Assembly (NCBI GenBank): GCA_024279255.1 | Contig: JAJRRT010000025.1 | Span: 1 to 64,000 of the forward strand | Origin: Deltaproteobacteria bacterium | Lineage (GTDB): Bacteria; Desulfobacterota; Desulfuromonadia; Desulfuromonadales; Geopsychrobacteraceae | Length of the DNA: 64,000 nucleotides | Direction: 5' to 3' | Shown here: positions 1 through 9,222 of the stretch, piece by piece | Layout: each line of letters opens with the position of its first letter | Position numbering within the stretch: the stretch's first letter is position 1 | The notes under the pieces: model-generated | Told to the model about the DNA's origin: nothing | The model's input: only the letters and a program-made list of their open reading frames with translations | The model's database searches: none | Made by a program: the position numbers and the translations under genes

Positions 1-1981
1 GATCCAGCGAAGTCACACTGCCACCCTTTTCGGCCCAGGAAGCACCGGGGAGGACAACCTTAGCCAGCTTGGTAACCTCGGTCGGCAGGATATCCTGTAC
101 CACAAGGAAATCGACCTTTTCCAGCGCCTTGCGCCAGCGAATGGCGTTAGGGAATGTCAGTGGATTGGTCGCAGCAAGGTAGAGAAACTTGATCTTGCCA
201 GCCTCGATCCCTTCCAGGATTCCAAAGGCATCAAGCCCAGTCTCAGGCAGTTCTGTCTTCCAGGCCTTGCCGAAACGCTCACGAGCCTCAGCATAGGGCT
301 GATATCCGGGAAGATATTCGGGGCAGACACCCATATCGAGCATCCCCTGCATGTTCCCTTTTTCATCAAGAGGGAAAAGGCCACCAGCATCGCTGCCACG
401 TAAGGCCCCACACAGAATAGCCAGATCAGAGATAGCGATCGACTTTTCGTAGCCACGCGCACTCTTGGTAATTTCAGCTCCGAAAATTATCGAGACAGTT
501 TTAGCTGCCCCGAGCATATCGGCCGTCTCTTCAAGCTGACTGCGTGGCACTCCGGTTTTGGCACAAACCGCATCGATATCGATGGCATCCAGGTGAATTT
601 TAAGCTCATCTGGATTTTCGAGATACTGGTTGAGATAATTACTGTCGAGAAGATTGCGCTCATAGAGCAGACGACTGATGCCGTTCGCCAACTCAAGCTC
701 GGTTCCTGGCTTGCAGGTAATCGCAACATTGGCAAACTTGCTCAATTTGATTTTGTGCATACCGGCAACAATCAAGGTAGCGTCATTGCGGCGACAGGCA
801 TCCTGTACCTGCCAGTCGACTGCCGGAGCTTCAGCAGTAGGATCAGCACCAAAAACCAGAACAGCTTCGGATTTTCCGATGGCACTAATCAAGTTGCTGG
901 CGCCATGAAGTCCCAACACCGACTCAGTCGCTTGCATAGCGCGCAGAGCACCAAATCGTGCCTCTGAATCGATATTATTGCTGCCAAGACCAACTCTGAA
1001 CATTTTCTGGAACAGATAGTTCTCTTCGTTACTCAGGTGTGGCGACCCAAGGCCGGCAAAGGCCTGTGGACCTTCATTTGTGCGAAGTGCTTCAACGCGC
1101 TCGATAACCAGGTCGAAGGCCTGATCCCAGCTAACAGCTTGCTGATCAATTAATGGCTGTGTCAGGCGCTCGGCATGATTGACATAACCATAGCCGAATG
1201 AACCGCCGATACAGAGGTTCCCATTGTTTGTGGTTCCATCATCATCTGACGTAATCCGGTATATTTCATTCCCCTGAGTATTGATATCGATCTGACAATG
1301 ACTGGAGCAGAAAGTACAAACCGAAGGGGTCTTACGCAGCGCCCAAGGACGGGCTTTAAACTTATAGGGCTTGGAATTGAGTGTACCGGTCGGACACGCC
1401 GCTACACAGTTCCCGCAGAATTCACAGTTAAGTGGCTTACCATCAACCGTATCAATATAAGCGGCTTCGCCCTTGTTCTTTACCGCCAGAGCGCTGGCCC
1501 CAACCAACTCATGACAGACCTTGACGCATTTTTCGCAGAGGATGCAACGTGAAGGAACCTGCTGGATCAGTGGCCAGTTATTGATATCAGCGTGATTAAG
1601 GTTCTCACCCTCAAAGCGCTGAGTATCGACCTTAAGGTCATAACAACTGTCCTGAAGATCACATTCTCCGCCGGCATCACAGACCGGACAATCGAGCGGA
1701 TGATTAACCAGCATCAGTTGCATGACCTGCTGACGAATCTTCTGTAATTTTTCAGTCTGGGTTGTAACGACCATCCCCTCAATTGCCGGGGTATTACAGG
1801 CCGTCATCGGCTTATCTGCACCCTCGATCTCAACCACACAGACGCGGCACGCACCGGTAGGTGAGATTTTCTTCAAAAAACAGAGCGTCGGGATCTTGAT
1901 ACCGATTTTTTCAGCGGCCGCAAGGATGGTAGCACCCTTGGCAATTTCTACGTCACGACCATCAATCTTGAGGTTGACCAT
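1..1981 (-). CDS. sfrA: SfrA-like NADPH:Fe(III) oxidoreductase alpha subunit (NuoG/molybdopterin family), partial
   Basis: The reading frame is open from the ATG at 1981 to the window edge, so the C-terminus is missing. About 660 residues are visible. From the N-terminus they show a plant-type [2Fe-2S] domain (GACRVC, then TACNTP), the NuoG-type Cys-rich DCPVCDAGGECDLQD, two 4Fe-4S ferredoxin clusters (CILCEKCVKVC and CEFCGNCVAACPTG), and the entry to a molybdopterin oxidoreductase domain (CTFCSSHC, then CIGG). This is the architecture of NuoG and of the SfrA subunit of the Geobacter soluble Fe(III) reductase. The start has GGAG six bases upstream. It follows sfrB by 67 bp, so the two are probably one operon and one electron-transfer complex. 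The name rests on the pairing with a GltD-like subunit; a hydrogenase- or formate-dehydrogenase-associated NuoG homologue is the alternative. Confidence 0.82.
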   Translation of the reverse strand, partial: MVNLKIDGRDVEIAKGATILAAAEKIGIKIPTLCFLKKISPTGACRVCVVEIEGADKPMTACNTPAIEGMVVTTQTEKLQKIRQQVMQLMLVNHPLDCPVCDAGGECDLQDSCYDLKVDTQRFEGENLNHADINNWPLIQQVPSRCILCEKCVKVCHELVGASALAVKNKGEAAYIDTVDGKPLNCEFCGNCVAACPTGTLNSKPYKFKARPWALRKTPSVCTFCSSHCQIDINTQGNEIYRITSDDDGTTNNGNLCIGGSFGYGYVNHAERLTQPLIDQQAVSWDQAFDLVIERVEALRTNEGPQAFAGLGSPHLSNEENYLFQKMFRVGLGSNNIDSEARFGALRAMQATESVLGLHGASNLISAIGKSEAVLVFGADPTAEAPAVDWQVQDACRRNDATLIVAGMHKIKLSKFANVAITCKPGTELELANGISRLLYERNLLDSNYLNQYLENPDELKIHLDAIDIDAVCAKTGVPRSQLEETADMLGAAKTVSIIFGAEITKSARGYEKSIAISDLAILCGALRGSDAGGLFPLDEKGNMQGMLDMGVCPEYLPGYQPYAEARERFGKAWKTELPETGLDAFGILEGIEAGKIKFLYLAATNPLTFPNAIRWRKALEKVDFLVVQDILPTEVTKLAKVVLPGASWAEKGGSVTSLD

Positions 1982-2048
1982 GAATTTCTCCACATCAGGC
2001 AATCGGTCGAACAGATTCGACCTTCTCGCTCTGTATAATCCGTTTGAT

Positions 2049-4004
2049 TCAGCCGACTGCGATCATTCCAACGCGATAACAACGCAGGCAACGTTCAGCC
2101 TCAGTTACCGCCTGGCTTTCAGGCATGGCAAGTTCAATTTCATCGTAAGTTTTCGCACGCTCATGGCCAGCAACCTTCGGTTGATGCTCACGATGCGCAC
2201 CACCTACCAACCCGGTATCTTCCGCTTTGTCAAAAACACCGAAGTTGTTCAGAACATCTTCCATGGCGTCTTCCTGATCAAGATAGGCTTTGCCTTCGGT
2301 CAGGTAGCGATCGATAGTCCGTGCTGCGCGGCGTCCATGGCCAACAGCCAGCACCACCGTCATGGCGCCATATTCACAATCGCCACCAGCGAAAACTCCC
2401 GCGTTGTCGGTCATCATGGTGCCGTCGTTAGTGACGATACTGCTCCAACGGGTTTGTTTGATGCCGTAATCACTGTCATCAAGATAAGAGAGGTCTGGAT
2501 CCTGGCCAATTGCAGGGATAACCAGATCGCAAGGGATAATGTACTCGCTGCCTGGAACCGGTGCCGGACGACGACGCCCGGACTCATCCGGTTCGCCGAG
2601 CTCCATTACGACAACCTCAACCCCGACAACTTTGCCGTTTTCATGGATTAAGCGGGTCGGATTACGCAGAAATTCGAACTGGACATTCTCTTCTTCTGCA
2701 TCGTCGACTTCGTAGGATTCAGCCGGCATCTCCTTACGTGTCCGACGGTAGACCAGAATCGAATCTTCGGCCCCTTCGCGCAGAGCAACCCGGACACAGT
2801 CGATGGCGGTATTGCCACCCCCGACCACGATCACCCGCTTGGGAGTCTTGATCGGCTCGCCAAGAGCGACCTTACGCAGGTAGTTGATGCCACCTTCTGA
2901 GAACCCTTCATAGCCCTGGTCCTCGCCTTCAACGCCCATCGGCTTTGACTTGAAAGCTCCAGTGCCGAGAAATACAGCATCATATTTTTCTTTGAGTTCG
3001 CGCAATGAAACATCGCGACCAAGCTTGGTGTTGTACTTGATATCAACTCCGAGCTCCCGGACAATCTCAATATCCCGACGCAGCAAGTGACGTGGCATCC
3101 GATAGTCCGGGATACCAACGGCGACTGTACCGCCCGGTTCAGCGAGCATATCGATAATATCGACAGAATAGCCTTCCAGGGCGAGATAGTACGCACAGGT
3201 AACACCGGCCGGGCCAGCACCGACAACACTAACTTTCTTCCCTTTGCTCCGCTTCGGCACCATCGGTGGTTGCTTGTGATGCAGCCACTCGTGATCAGAG
3301 GCGACCCGCTTGAGAACCATGATGCTGACCGGTTCATCAATCAGTGCACGTCGACATGCTGTCTCACAAGGATGGGGACAAACGCGACCACAAACCGCAG
3401 GGATCGGCATATTGCGACGAATAGAACCAAGAGACTCATCGAACCGACGATCCTTGATCTCTTCTATGTAAGCCGGAATATCGATATGGGCAGGACAGCG
3501 ATCCATACAGGGTGCCGTCAGCTTGTCTGCATAACGCAAGTTGTCAGCAGGAGTCTTTTCACCGCGAGCATAGGCAAGATAATCATCTCGGAAGTAACGG
3601 ATGGTATCAAAAACCGGAATTGCTGCAGTCATGCAAAGCGTACACTTGCAACTCTCCATCAAGTAAGCAAGGTCCTCAATGGTCTGCAGATCTTCTTCCT
3701 GACCATGTCCGGCAAGAATCCTCTCAAGGGTGTCTTGCAAAACCCGAGTGCCTTTTTTACCGGGGGTACATTTACCGCAGCAGTATTTCTCCTGCACGCG
3801 CTTCATGTACTCGGCCGCCATCGCGACCACATCAACCGTTTTATCAAGCAGGATCAGACCATCCCAACCGATAAAGCCCTTGACTTCACCCTCTTCCAGA
3901 TATTGAGCCGGGAGCTTTATCTTCAACTCGCTTAGGGGCTTTGGCTGCCCTTTACGGTTGTCAACAATCTCTCTCCCCCAGCTGGAAAAAATAACTTCTG
4001 ACAA
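2049..4004 (-). CDS. sfrB: SfrB-like NADPH oxidoreductase beta subunit (NuoF C-terminal module fused to GltD-like FAD domain)
   Basis: 651 residues. The first ~140 resemble the C-terminal iron-sulfur part of NuoF (CCGKCTPGKKGT, then CKCTLC with A-IP following). The rest is a GltD-type NADPH/FAD oxidoreductase: a Cys-rich entry (CMDRCPAHIDIPAYI, CGRVCPHPCETAC), a first Rossmann motif GAGPAG, a second one VVGGGNTAID for NADPH, and the C-terminal FAD signature GVFAGGDC. The predicted role is to take electrons from NADPH through FAD and pass them to the FeS chain of the downstream SfrA-like subunit. The start is TTG at 4004, supported by AGGAGG four bases upstream; no in-frame ATG is better placed. 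It is first in the two-gene operon. SfrAB has been linked to NADPH homeostasis in acetate-grown Geobacter; that role here is inference. Confidence 0.85.
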   Translation of the reverse strand: MSEVIFSSWGREIVDNRKGQPKPLSELKIKLPAQYLEEGEVKGFIGWDGLILLDKTVDVVAMAAEYMKRVQEKYCCGKCTPGKKGTRVLQDTLERILAGHGQEEDLQTIEDLAYLMESCKCTLCMTAAIPVFDTIRYFRDDYLAYARGEKTPADNLRYADKLTAPCMDRCPAHIDIPAYIEEIKDRRFDESLGSIRRNMPIPAVCGRVCPHPCETACRRALIDEPVSIMVLKRVASDHEWLHHKQPPMVPKRSKGKKVSVVGAGPAGVTCAYYLALEGYSVDIIDMLAEPGGTVAVGIPDYRMPRHLLRRDIEIVRELGVDIKYNTKLGRDVSLRELKEKYDAVFLGTGAFKSKPMGVEGEDQGYEGFSEGGINYLRKVALGEPIKTPKRVIVVGGGNTAIDCVRVALREGAEDSILVYRRTRKEMPAESYEVDDAEEENVQFEFLRNPTRLIHENGKVVGVEVVVMELGEPDESGRRRPAPVPGSEYIIPCDLVIPAIGQDPDLSYLDDSDYGIKQTRWSSIVTNDGTMMTDNAGVFAGGDCEYGAMTVVLAVGHGRRAARTIDRYLTEGKAYLDQEDAMEDVLNNFGVFDKAEDTGLVGGAHREHQPKVAGHERAKTYDEIELAMPESQAVTEAERCLRCYRVGMIAVG

Positions 4005-4089
4005 ACTGGCCTCCTGTTGCCCTGCTTCGACCTCCCGGAATAAGGGCAGTCGAAAATCCCTTACAGGGGATTATTGTCCGATGAATGAA

Positions 4090-4126
4090 CGGGTTACAGT
4101 ACCCGAAAATCGTATACAGTATGCAG
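4090..4126. promoter_or_regulatory. possible operator in front of sfrB
   Basis: The gap between sfrB and the lipoprotein gene holds a short inverted repeat CGGGT-N6-ACCCG (4090-4105). It is followed by a tandem GTATaC-a-GTATgC (4112-4124) reminiscent of GntR-family half-sites. It lies about 90-115 bp upstream of the sfrB start, a sensible promoter-region location. No regulator gene is adjacent, so this is only a candidate. Confidence 0.22.
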
Positions 4127-4238
4127 GTAGGTACCACAGATTGCAAAGCAAAATCAAGGCCATTTTTCCTCTTGTGCGCTTCACATATATGACTTTAACA
4201 GTCTGAAAACAGGAAGTTTTTTGATAGAATATTAAATT

Positions 4239-4652
4239 TCAGGGGAAAGGTGGTGGAGCGTTCTGGACTTGCCATGACCCTCGCTGTTTGGTGTCAACCG
4301 GGATCAACGCCCAGTCAATTTTCCACTCCCAATTCTTGACACGAGTCGAAGGGAGCAAATAATACTTGAGTATCAACTCACTCTCGGCGGTTCCCTTCTT
4401 TTTGTTGAGGCGACTATATTGGTATTCGGCGTCAACAATATGTAGATCTTCAGATTTATCAAAACTGACAAGCAGCTTCTGGCGATCTCCGTCTTTCAAA
4501 TATGAGGCCGCACCCTGGAAATCCTTCCAACGCATCGCCTGCAAAAAATTCTGGCTGAGATTTTCATATCCGGGGCCGAGATCAATTTTATTGGCGCAGC
4601 CCGTCAATACTATAAGAGCTGACAAAACCATCAGAATACTATTTTTTCTCAC
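4239..4652 (-). CDS. small predicted lipoprotein, function unknown
   Basis: 137 residues. The N-terminus is a lipoprotein signal: MRKN, a hydrophobic stretch, and the lipobox LTGC with Cys19 as the likely acylated residue. The mature part contains a short helix-rich section (FLQAMRWKDFQGAASYL) followed by a beta-rich half, resembling small NTF2-like or DUF4440-type folds, but no family is recognised with certainty. The start is GTG at 4652 with a strong GAGGAGGG five bases upstream. It stands alone on the minus strand, divergent from the glutaredoxin gene. Its position downstream of no partner and upstream of sfrB gives no functional hint. Confidence 0.75.
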   Translation of the reverse strand: MRKNSILMVLSALIVLTGCANKIDLGPGYENLSQNFLQAMRWKDFQGAASYLKDGDRQKLLVSFDKSEDLHIVDAEYQYSRLNKKKGTAESELILKYYLLPSTRVKNWEWKIDWALIPVDTKQRGSWQVQNAPPPFP

Positions 4653-4824
4653 TCAATCCCTCCTCAGGAATCACCGGCTTCAGACAGAATCATTGCATCG
4701 CCAGGCCAGTATTTTTTAACTCTTGTTGCAGACAGTGACTTTCCCGCTAGACTTACCCACTGCATTGAAATTGTCGTCCATGATAACATGTACCTTCAAT
4801 CTCGTCAGGTAAGGAGTCATTGCC

Positions 4825-5073
4825 ATGCAACAAGCCGAAATATACACCAAAGATTACTGCCCCTATTGCCACCGAGCCAAAGAACTTCTGAGTATCAAAG
4901 GGGTCTCTTATATTGAGTACGATGTCACGAAGGATAGCGAACTTGAAAAACTGATGCAGCATCGCGCCGGGCACCATACTGTCCCGCAGATTTTCATCGA
5001 TAACAAACATATCGGCGGCTGTGATGACCTTTTTGCCCTTGACGAGCAAGGCGGGCTGGACTCTTTACTCTAG
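4825..5073 (+). CDS. grxC: glutaredoxin 3 (GrxC type)
   Basis: 82 residues, the usual length of bacterial Grx3. The redox motif CPYC lies at residues 11-14, the cis-proline motif is TVPQIFI, and the glutathione-binding GGCDD follows at about residue 62. It would reduce disulfides or glutathione mixed disulfides in the cytoplasm. AAGGAG sits 9 bases before the ATG. It precedes a secreted protease gene by about 130 bp and is probably transcribed alone or with it. Confidence 0.92.
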   Translation: MQQAEIYTKDYCPYCHRAKELLSIKGVSYIEYDVTKDSELEKLMQHRAGHHTVPQIFIDNKHIGGCDDLFALDEQGGLDSLL

Positions 5074-5201
5074 CAGGATAAACATTTTCAACCGCTCATT
5101 AGCGTTCATTGATTTATCTCGGGATTACGCTATAGTAGTCAGACAAGATTCGAACAACGGCTTCGTCTCGGCTCTACACTCTAAAACGCGAGATCTCGAC
5201 C

Positions 5202-6542
5202 ATGAATTCCCCGACCCGGTACTGCATCCTGAGCTTGCTACTCTTTTTGCTGGTGACTCTCGTTGCCCCCGGTGGCCTCTTTGCCGACGACCGAATCAAC
5301 CGGCCAGCATACCTTAGTATTTCTGTCGACCCGCAACTCTACGACTCAAACCTGTGGGATACCTCATACCAGGAAACCCTGGACCAGTTCTACACAATAG
5401 AAACAGAGGACTTTGGCTACGGTCTTGCCGAAGGGCTTCAAAAGACAGTTATCCGTGGCCAGGTCAAAGTCTTACCTGGCTACCGCGTAGAAGACCAGCA
5501 AAGTTTTCGTCAGGAAGGCGAGCCCGACTCGTTCATGCTAACCATTGACCTGCGCTACACATACGGACTCGGCAACGGCAGTCCTTTAGCCGCAATGGCA
5601 ACCTTTGGCACCTGCTTTCTCGCATCGCCGGTTAAAATGTTCAGCTACACTGCCGCCCTAGAGGGACATGTCGTTGTCTACTATGTCGACAAGAACCGGG
5701 AGAAAATCCGCGTTCTCGAGAAAGACTACACCAGCGAAAGCCTTCAGAAAGGTACTTTTTTCGACGCCCAGGAGATGGCACAAGAGGTCAAATGGATACG
5801 TCAACTGACACGCGATACCCTCGCCGATATAAACCGCCAGATCCTTGCCGAACTCCCCTTGGAGCTCCTACAACGTTCATGGCGCAAAATTGCGGACGAA
5901 CTGAACCGTACCCTGAAAGGTCAACGCATAGCCACAAAGCGGCTATCAAGTAAGAGGCGCAAGAGTGCACGCAAGACCACGCCAAAGGCTCTCGAATTAC
6001 CCGACATGATCCGCCAGGCAAGCCCCAGCGTCTTCAAGGTGCTGACAGAAAAGAGTACCGGCAGCGGCTTTATTATCTCTGACCGTGGTTACGCTGTAAC
6101 CAGCCTGCATGTCGTGGAAGGTGCTGAAGAAATCAAACTCCAGTTTCTGCAGGGGGGGACCTTTAAAGCGAGGATGATTCTCAGTGACTCGAAACTCGAT
6201 ATTGCAGTTCTCGCCGTTCCACCGGAAAACCTGAAGCCGCTGCAGCTTGGGGAATCATCCTCAGCAAACATCGGGGATGCTATGGTTGCCATCGGCTATG
6301 GCGAAGATGTCGGCTTGTCGGTAATCACGACCAACATCACCCGCGTCGAAGAGTATCAGGGAGTTCCGCTGTTGCGTATCGACACAGAACTCGCACCAGG
6401 TAATTCCGGCGGGCCGTTACTTGATGCCTTTGGCAGAGTAACAGCCATCAATATCCGGCGCGCAGATGCCCAGAAGGAGAAAGTCTCCTTTGCCATTCCT
6501 ATCGACGAGGCTAAACGCTTCTTCAGCCATCTGCTCGATTAA
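5202..6542 (+). CDS. secreted trypsin-like serine protease (HtrA-like, S1C), no PDZ domain
   Basis: 446 residues with a signal peptide (hydrophobic segment at about 8-22, then FADD). The N-terminal ~240 residues are an unrecognised beta-rich domain, followed by a basic linker (about 246-262) rich in Arg, Lys and Ser. The C-terminal ~180 residues are a chymotrypsin-fold protease of the DegP/HtrA group. Its catalytic triad is visible: His303 (TSLHVVEG), Asp333 (SKLDIAVL) and Ser402 (APGNSGGPLL). The protein ends right after the protease domain, so unlike DegP/DegS it has no PDZ domain. The N-terminal domain may replace it in substrate or partner recognition. A strong bidirectional terminator follows 15 bases after the stop. 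Confidence 0.85.
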   Translation: MNSPTRYCILSLLLFLLVTLVAPGGLFADDRINRPAYLSISVDPQLYDSNLWDTSYQETLDQFYTIETEDFGYGLAEGLQKTVIRGQVKVLPGYRVEDQQSFRQEGEPDSFMLTIDLRYTYGLGNGSPLAAMATFGTCFLASPVKMFSYTAALEGHVVVYYVDKNREKIRVLEKDYTSESLQKGTFFDAQEMAQEVKWIRQLTRDTLADINRQILAELPLELLQRSWRKIADELNRTLKGQRIATKRLSSKRRKSARKTTPKALELPDMIRQASPSVFKVLTEKSTGSGFIISDRGYAVTSLHVVEGAEEIKLQFLQGGTFKARMILSDSKLDIAVLAVPPENLKPLQLGESSSANIGDAMVAIGYGEDVGLSVITTNITRVEEYQGVPLLRIDTELAPGNSGGPLLDAFGRVTAINIRRADAQKEKVSFAIPIDEAKRFFSHLLD

Positions 6543-6557
6543 GCTTTCCGGTAAAAA

Positions 6558-6590
6558 AAGCGGCCGCAGAATCTAACTCTGCGGCCGCTT
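6558..6590. terminator. bidirectional Rho-independent terminator
   Basis: A perfect 13-bp stem AAGCGGCCGCAGA / TCTGCGGCCGCTT with a 7-nt loop. It is flanked by a run of A on the left and of T on the right, so it serves both the protease gene (+) and the nudix gene (-), which converge here. Confidence 0.93.
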
Positions 6591-6616
6591 AATTTTTTGC
6601 TCTGTGCAAGACTCAA

Positions 6617-7180
6617 TCACAGCAAAGGCGCAAGCCGTTGCAATAGTTGCTTGAGAATCCCACCCGTCATGCCCCAGATCACATTGCCATCCAGAGTATA
6701 GAAATCGACTGGCATATTTCGCCCCTGATGTTGCCAATTCTCCTGATGATAAATCTGCGGATCCCTCAGGGCATCCAGTGGCAACTCAATCAGCTCGGCG
6801 ATCTCACCGGGGTCAAGAGAGAACTCAATATCTGCGGGAAGCAGACCGACATGGCAACTGACGCGATAATTATGAATGGAATAGCAGTCATCCAGGCGGC
6901 CTAGGTACTCGACCTGACCTGGCACGACACCGACCTCTTCCTGGGTCTCACGCAGGGCGGTCGCCCAGTCGTCGATATCTTGAGGATCGACACCCCCACC
7001 AGGAAAAGAGATTTCCCCCGCATGATGCGGCAGATGCTCGGTACGCCGGGTCAATATCAGCTGTAGCTTTCCGTTACGCAAAAGCAAAGGAACCAGCACC
7101 GCAGCGGCACGTATCATCCTCTGTGGCAGCTCCTTAACCGTATGATCGGCCAGAGCAACCTTCAGCGCTTCAACTGTCAT
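6617..7180 (-). CDS. Nudix hydrolase, CoA pyrophosphatase (NudL/YeaB) type
   Basis: 187 residues. The Nudix box is complete: GGGVDP, then R-E-T-Q-E-E-V-G, fitting GX5EX7REUXEEXGU. The preceding [22 protein letters not shown] matches the UPF0035-type motif that marks CoA diphosphatases, which cleave CoA or oxidised CoA to 4'-phosphopantetheine and 3',5'-ADP. The start overlaps the rpe stop as ATGA (7177-7180), indicating translational coupling. It is the last gene of the def-to-nudix run and ends at the shared terminator. Confidence 0.87.
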   Translation of the reverse strand: MTVEALKVALADHTVKELPQRMIRAAAVLVPLLLRNGKLQLILTRRTEHLPHHAGEISFPGGGVDPQDIDDWATALRETQEEVGVVPGQVEYLGRLDDCYSIHNYRVSCHVGLLPADIEFSLDPGEIAELIELPLDALRDPQIYHQENWQHQGRNMPVDFYTLDGNVIWGMTGGILKQLLQRLAPLL

Positions 7181-7836
7181 TCTTTAGCAGCGTTCTCCTT
7201 GAGTCCTGCAATGGTCGTGGCATAGTCATCAGCCCCGAAGACGGCACTGCCGGCAACAAAGACGTCAGCACCAGCCGCCGCGATCCGTCCAATATTATCG
7301 AGCTTAACGCCGCCATCGACCTCAAGCTCAATCTGCAGGCCTCGTGCATCAATCATCTGGCGCAACTCTTCAATTTTCGGGATACAACTTTCAATGAACG
7401 ATTGACCACCGAAACCCGGATTGACAGACATGATCAACACCAGATCGATATCCTCAAGAATCACTTCAAGGGTACTGACCGGGGTGGCAGGATTGATCGA
7501 AACGCCAGCCTTCTTGCCGAAACTCTTGATCAGCTGCACGGTACGATGCAGGTGCGCAACGGCTTCCTGGTGTACCGTGATAATATCGGACCCGACCCGC
7601 GCGAACTCGGGGATATAGAGATCGGGGTTCTCGATCATCAAATGCACATCAAAAGGAATATCAGTCACCGGCCGCAGGCCATCAACCACCAGTGGCCCGA
7701 TCGTGATGTTCGGCACAAAATGCCCATCCATCACATCGACATGAACGTAATCGGCACCGGCGGCGGCGATTGCACGGACCTCATCACCCAAACGGGCAAA
7801 GTCGGCAGAGAGTATTGAAGGGGCTATCTTGACCAT
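7177..7836 (-). CDS. rpe: ribulose-phosphate 3-epimerase
   Basis: 219 residues, standard length. It opens with the family hallmark [17 protein letters not shown] and carries [14 protein letters not shown] (metal-binding His and catalytic Asp), [18 protein letters not shown] and the second catalytic Asp in LEVDGGV, all on a TIM barrel. It interconverts ribulose-5-phosphate and xylulose-5-phosphate in the pentose phosphate pathway. AGGAGG lies immediately upstream of the ATG. It follows rsmB by 21 bp, an order also common in Geobacter. Confidence 0.97.
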   Translation of the reverse strand: MVKIAPSILSADFARLGDEVRAIAAAGADYVHVDVMDGHFVPNITIGPLVVDGLRPVTDIPFDVHLMIENPDLYIPEFARVGSDIITVHQEAVAHLHRTVQLIKSFGKKAGVSINPATPVSTLEVILEDIDLVLIMSVNPGFGGQSFIESCIPKIEELRQMIDARGLQIELEVDGGVKLDNIGRIAAAGADVFVAGSAVFGADDYATTIAGLKENAAKE

Positions 7837-7857
7837 CTGATCCTCCTTGGTACTTAT

Positions 7858-9222
7858 TTAATGAATTCGCCGCAACTTCACAGCAAAAAATGCGTCCATT
7901 TCGGCATGTCGATGCGGGAAACTGCGCAGGGCACCCGCAGAATCGAGCAGATCCTGCCAGTCCTCAGAAAGTTGCTCGGCAAAGGACTCGGCGACAAACT
8001 CTTTGTGATTCTCCAGAAAAGTATTGACCACCCCGGTCGTTTCAGCGCGGCTGAAGGTACAAACCGAGAAGAGCAGCAACCCGCCGGGACGTACCAATGG
8101 TGCAACATTAAACAGAATCTTCAGTTGCAGCTCCGCCAACTCTTTCAAATCAACTGCCAGACGGGTCCAGCGACTCTCCGGATTGCGCCGCAGTACACCC
8201 AAGCCACTGCAGGGGGCATCGACCAGCACCCGGTCGAAACTCTCTATTTCAAGGAAATCAGGGAAATCTTCCAGATCATGCTGCCGGGCCTCGATACAGG
8301 AACAGCCATTTCGTGCGGCCCCTTGCTCAAGCAGACCCACCCGTTGCGGATGTTTCTCAAGCGCCTGAATCTGTGCACGATTCTGGGTCAAAGCTGCAAT
8401 ATGAGTGGTCTTGCCGCCTGGTGCCGCGCAGGCATCCAGAATCTTCTCTCCTGGCTGTGGATCAAGCAGATGCGCGATGAGCATACTCGCCTCATCCTGA
8501 ACCTGATACCACCCCTCATCATCCCCCGGCAGCGGACCCATGCCGCGCTTTTCAATGATGAGTCCCTCAGGAGCATAACGACATTGCCGATACTGGAACC
8601 CGGCGCCATCGAGCGCGGCCTTGAAGCTTACGACATCGGTTTTCAAGGTATTGACGCGTAAACTCATCGGCGCGGACTGGCTGAGTGCGTCACCCAAAGC
8701 ACGAGCCTCTGCATTCGGCAGCTGACTCATAATCTCACGCGCCAGCCATTTTGGCAGGCTGCTGACATGCTCCAGATAATCCCGCACCTTCTCAGGTGGC
8801 GGCCAGCTTAATTCATCACGCTGACGATCGAGTGCGCGCAGGGTGCCGTTGACCAGCCCGGCGAGACGCTCCATATCAAGTTTGCGTGCCAATTCAACGG
8901 TTTCGTTAACCGCCGCCCGCACCGGGATGCGTTCCAGTTCGAGTATTTGATATGCGCCGATGCGTAATAAATGCTGTGCCGCAGGCTCGAGCTTAACGAA
9001 AGGTTGGCGGCTGACCTGAGTCAACGCGTAATCAAGCCGTCCCCGCAGCCGTAGAATTCCATAGACAAGTTCAGTCAACAACGCACGGTCACGCGGATCT
9101 GTTCCACGATTACGCTTGAGGACCGTGTCGAGGGTTCTGTCGGAATAGGCCCCGATCTCAACCCGCTGCAGAACCTCAAAGGCCGCACGTCTTGCATCAA
9201 GAGGATAATAATTGTCAGTCAA
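7858..9222 (-). CDS. rsmB: 16S rRNA m5C967 methyltransferase RsmB
   Basis: 454 residues. The N-terminal ~140 residues form a NusB-like RNA-binding domain (DARRAAFEVLQRVE, then DRALLTELVYGILR). The C-terminal part is a Rossmann SAM methyltransferase with the SAM loop DACAAPGGKTTHIA, the acidic DAPCSGLG containing one catalytic Cys, and CTFSRAE holding the nucleophilic Cys. It methylates C967 of 16S rRNA. The start is TTG at 9222, directly after the htpX stop codon, with a weak GGATGG upstream. A NusB-like beginning at this point argues for the start. Confidence 0.95.
   Translation of the reverse strand: MTDNYYPLDARRAAFEVLQRVEIGAYSDRTLDTVLKRNRGTDPRDRALLTELVYGILRLRGRLDYALTQVSRQPFVKLEPAAQHLLRIGAYQILELERIPVRAAVNETVELARKLDMERLAGLVNGTLRALDRQRDELSWPPPEKVRDYLEHVSSLPKWLAREIMSQLPNAEARALGDALSQSAPMSLRVNTLKTDVVSFKAALDGAGFQYRQCRYAPEGLIIEKRGMGPLPGDDEGWYQVQDEASMLIAHLLDPQPGEKILDACAAPGGKTTHIAALTQNRAQIQALEKHPQRVGLLEQGAARNGCSCIEARQHDLEDFPDFLEIESFDRVLVDAPCSGLGVLRRNPESRWTRLAVDLKELAELQLKILFNVAPLVRPGGLLLFSVCTFSRAETTGVVNTFLENHKEFVAESFAEQLSEDWQDLLDSAGALRSFPHRHAEMDAFFAVKLRRIH

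Noticed and set aside
1896-2651. 251-residue plus-strand frame opposite sfrA/sfrB
   Set aside because: It mirrors the codon pattern of the minus-strand genes, lacks a ribosome site and has no family resemblance.
3087-3935. 282-residue plus-strand frame opposite sfrB
   Set aside because: Shadow of the sfrB frame; composition is low-complexity Thr/Arg/His-rich and no motif is seen.
4130-4165. GCAAAGC motif as a second GEMM riboswitch
   Set aside because: No matching CCGGG...CCCG half, no P1 and no suitable downstream gene on that strand.
7861-8661. 266-residue plus-strand frame opposite rsmB
   Set aside because: Antisense to the clear SAM and catalytic motifs of RsmB.
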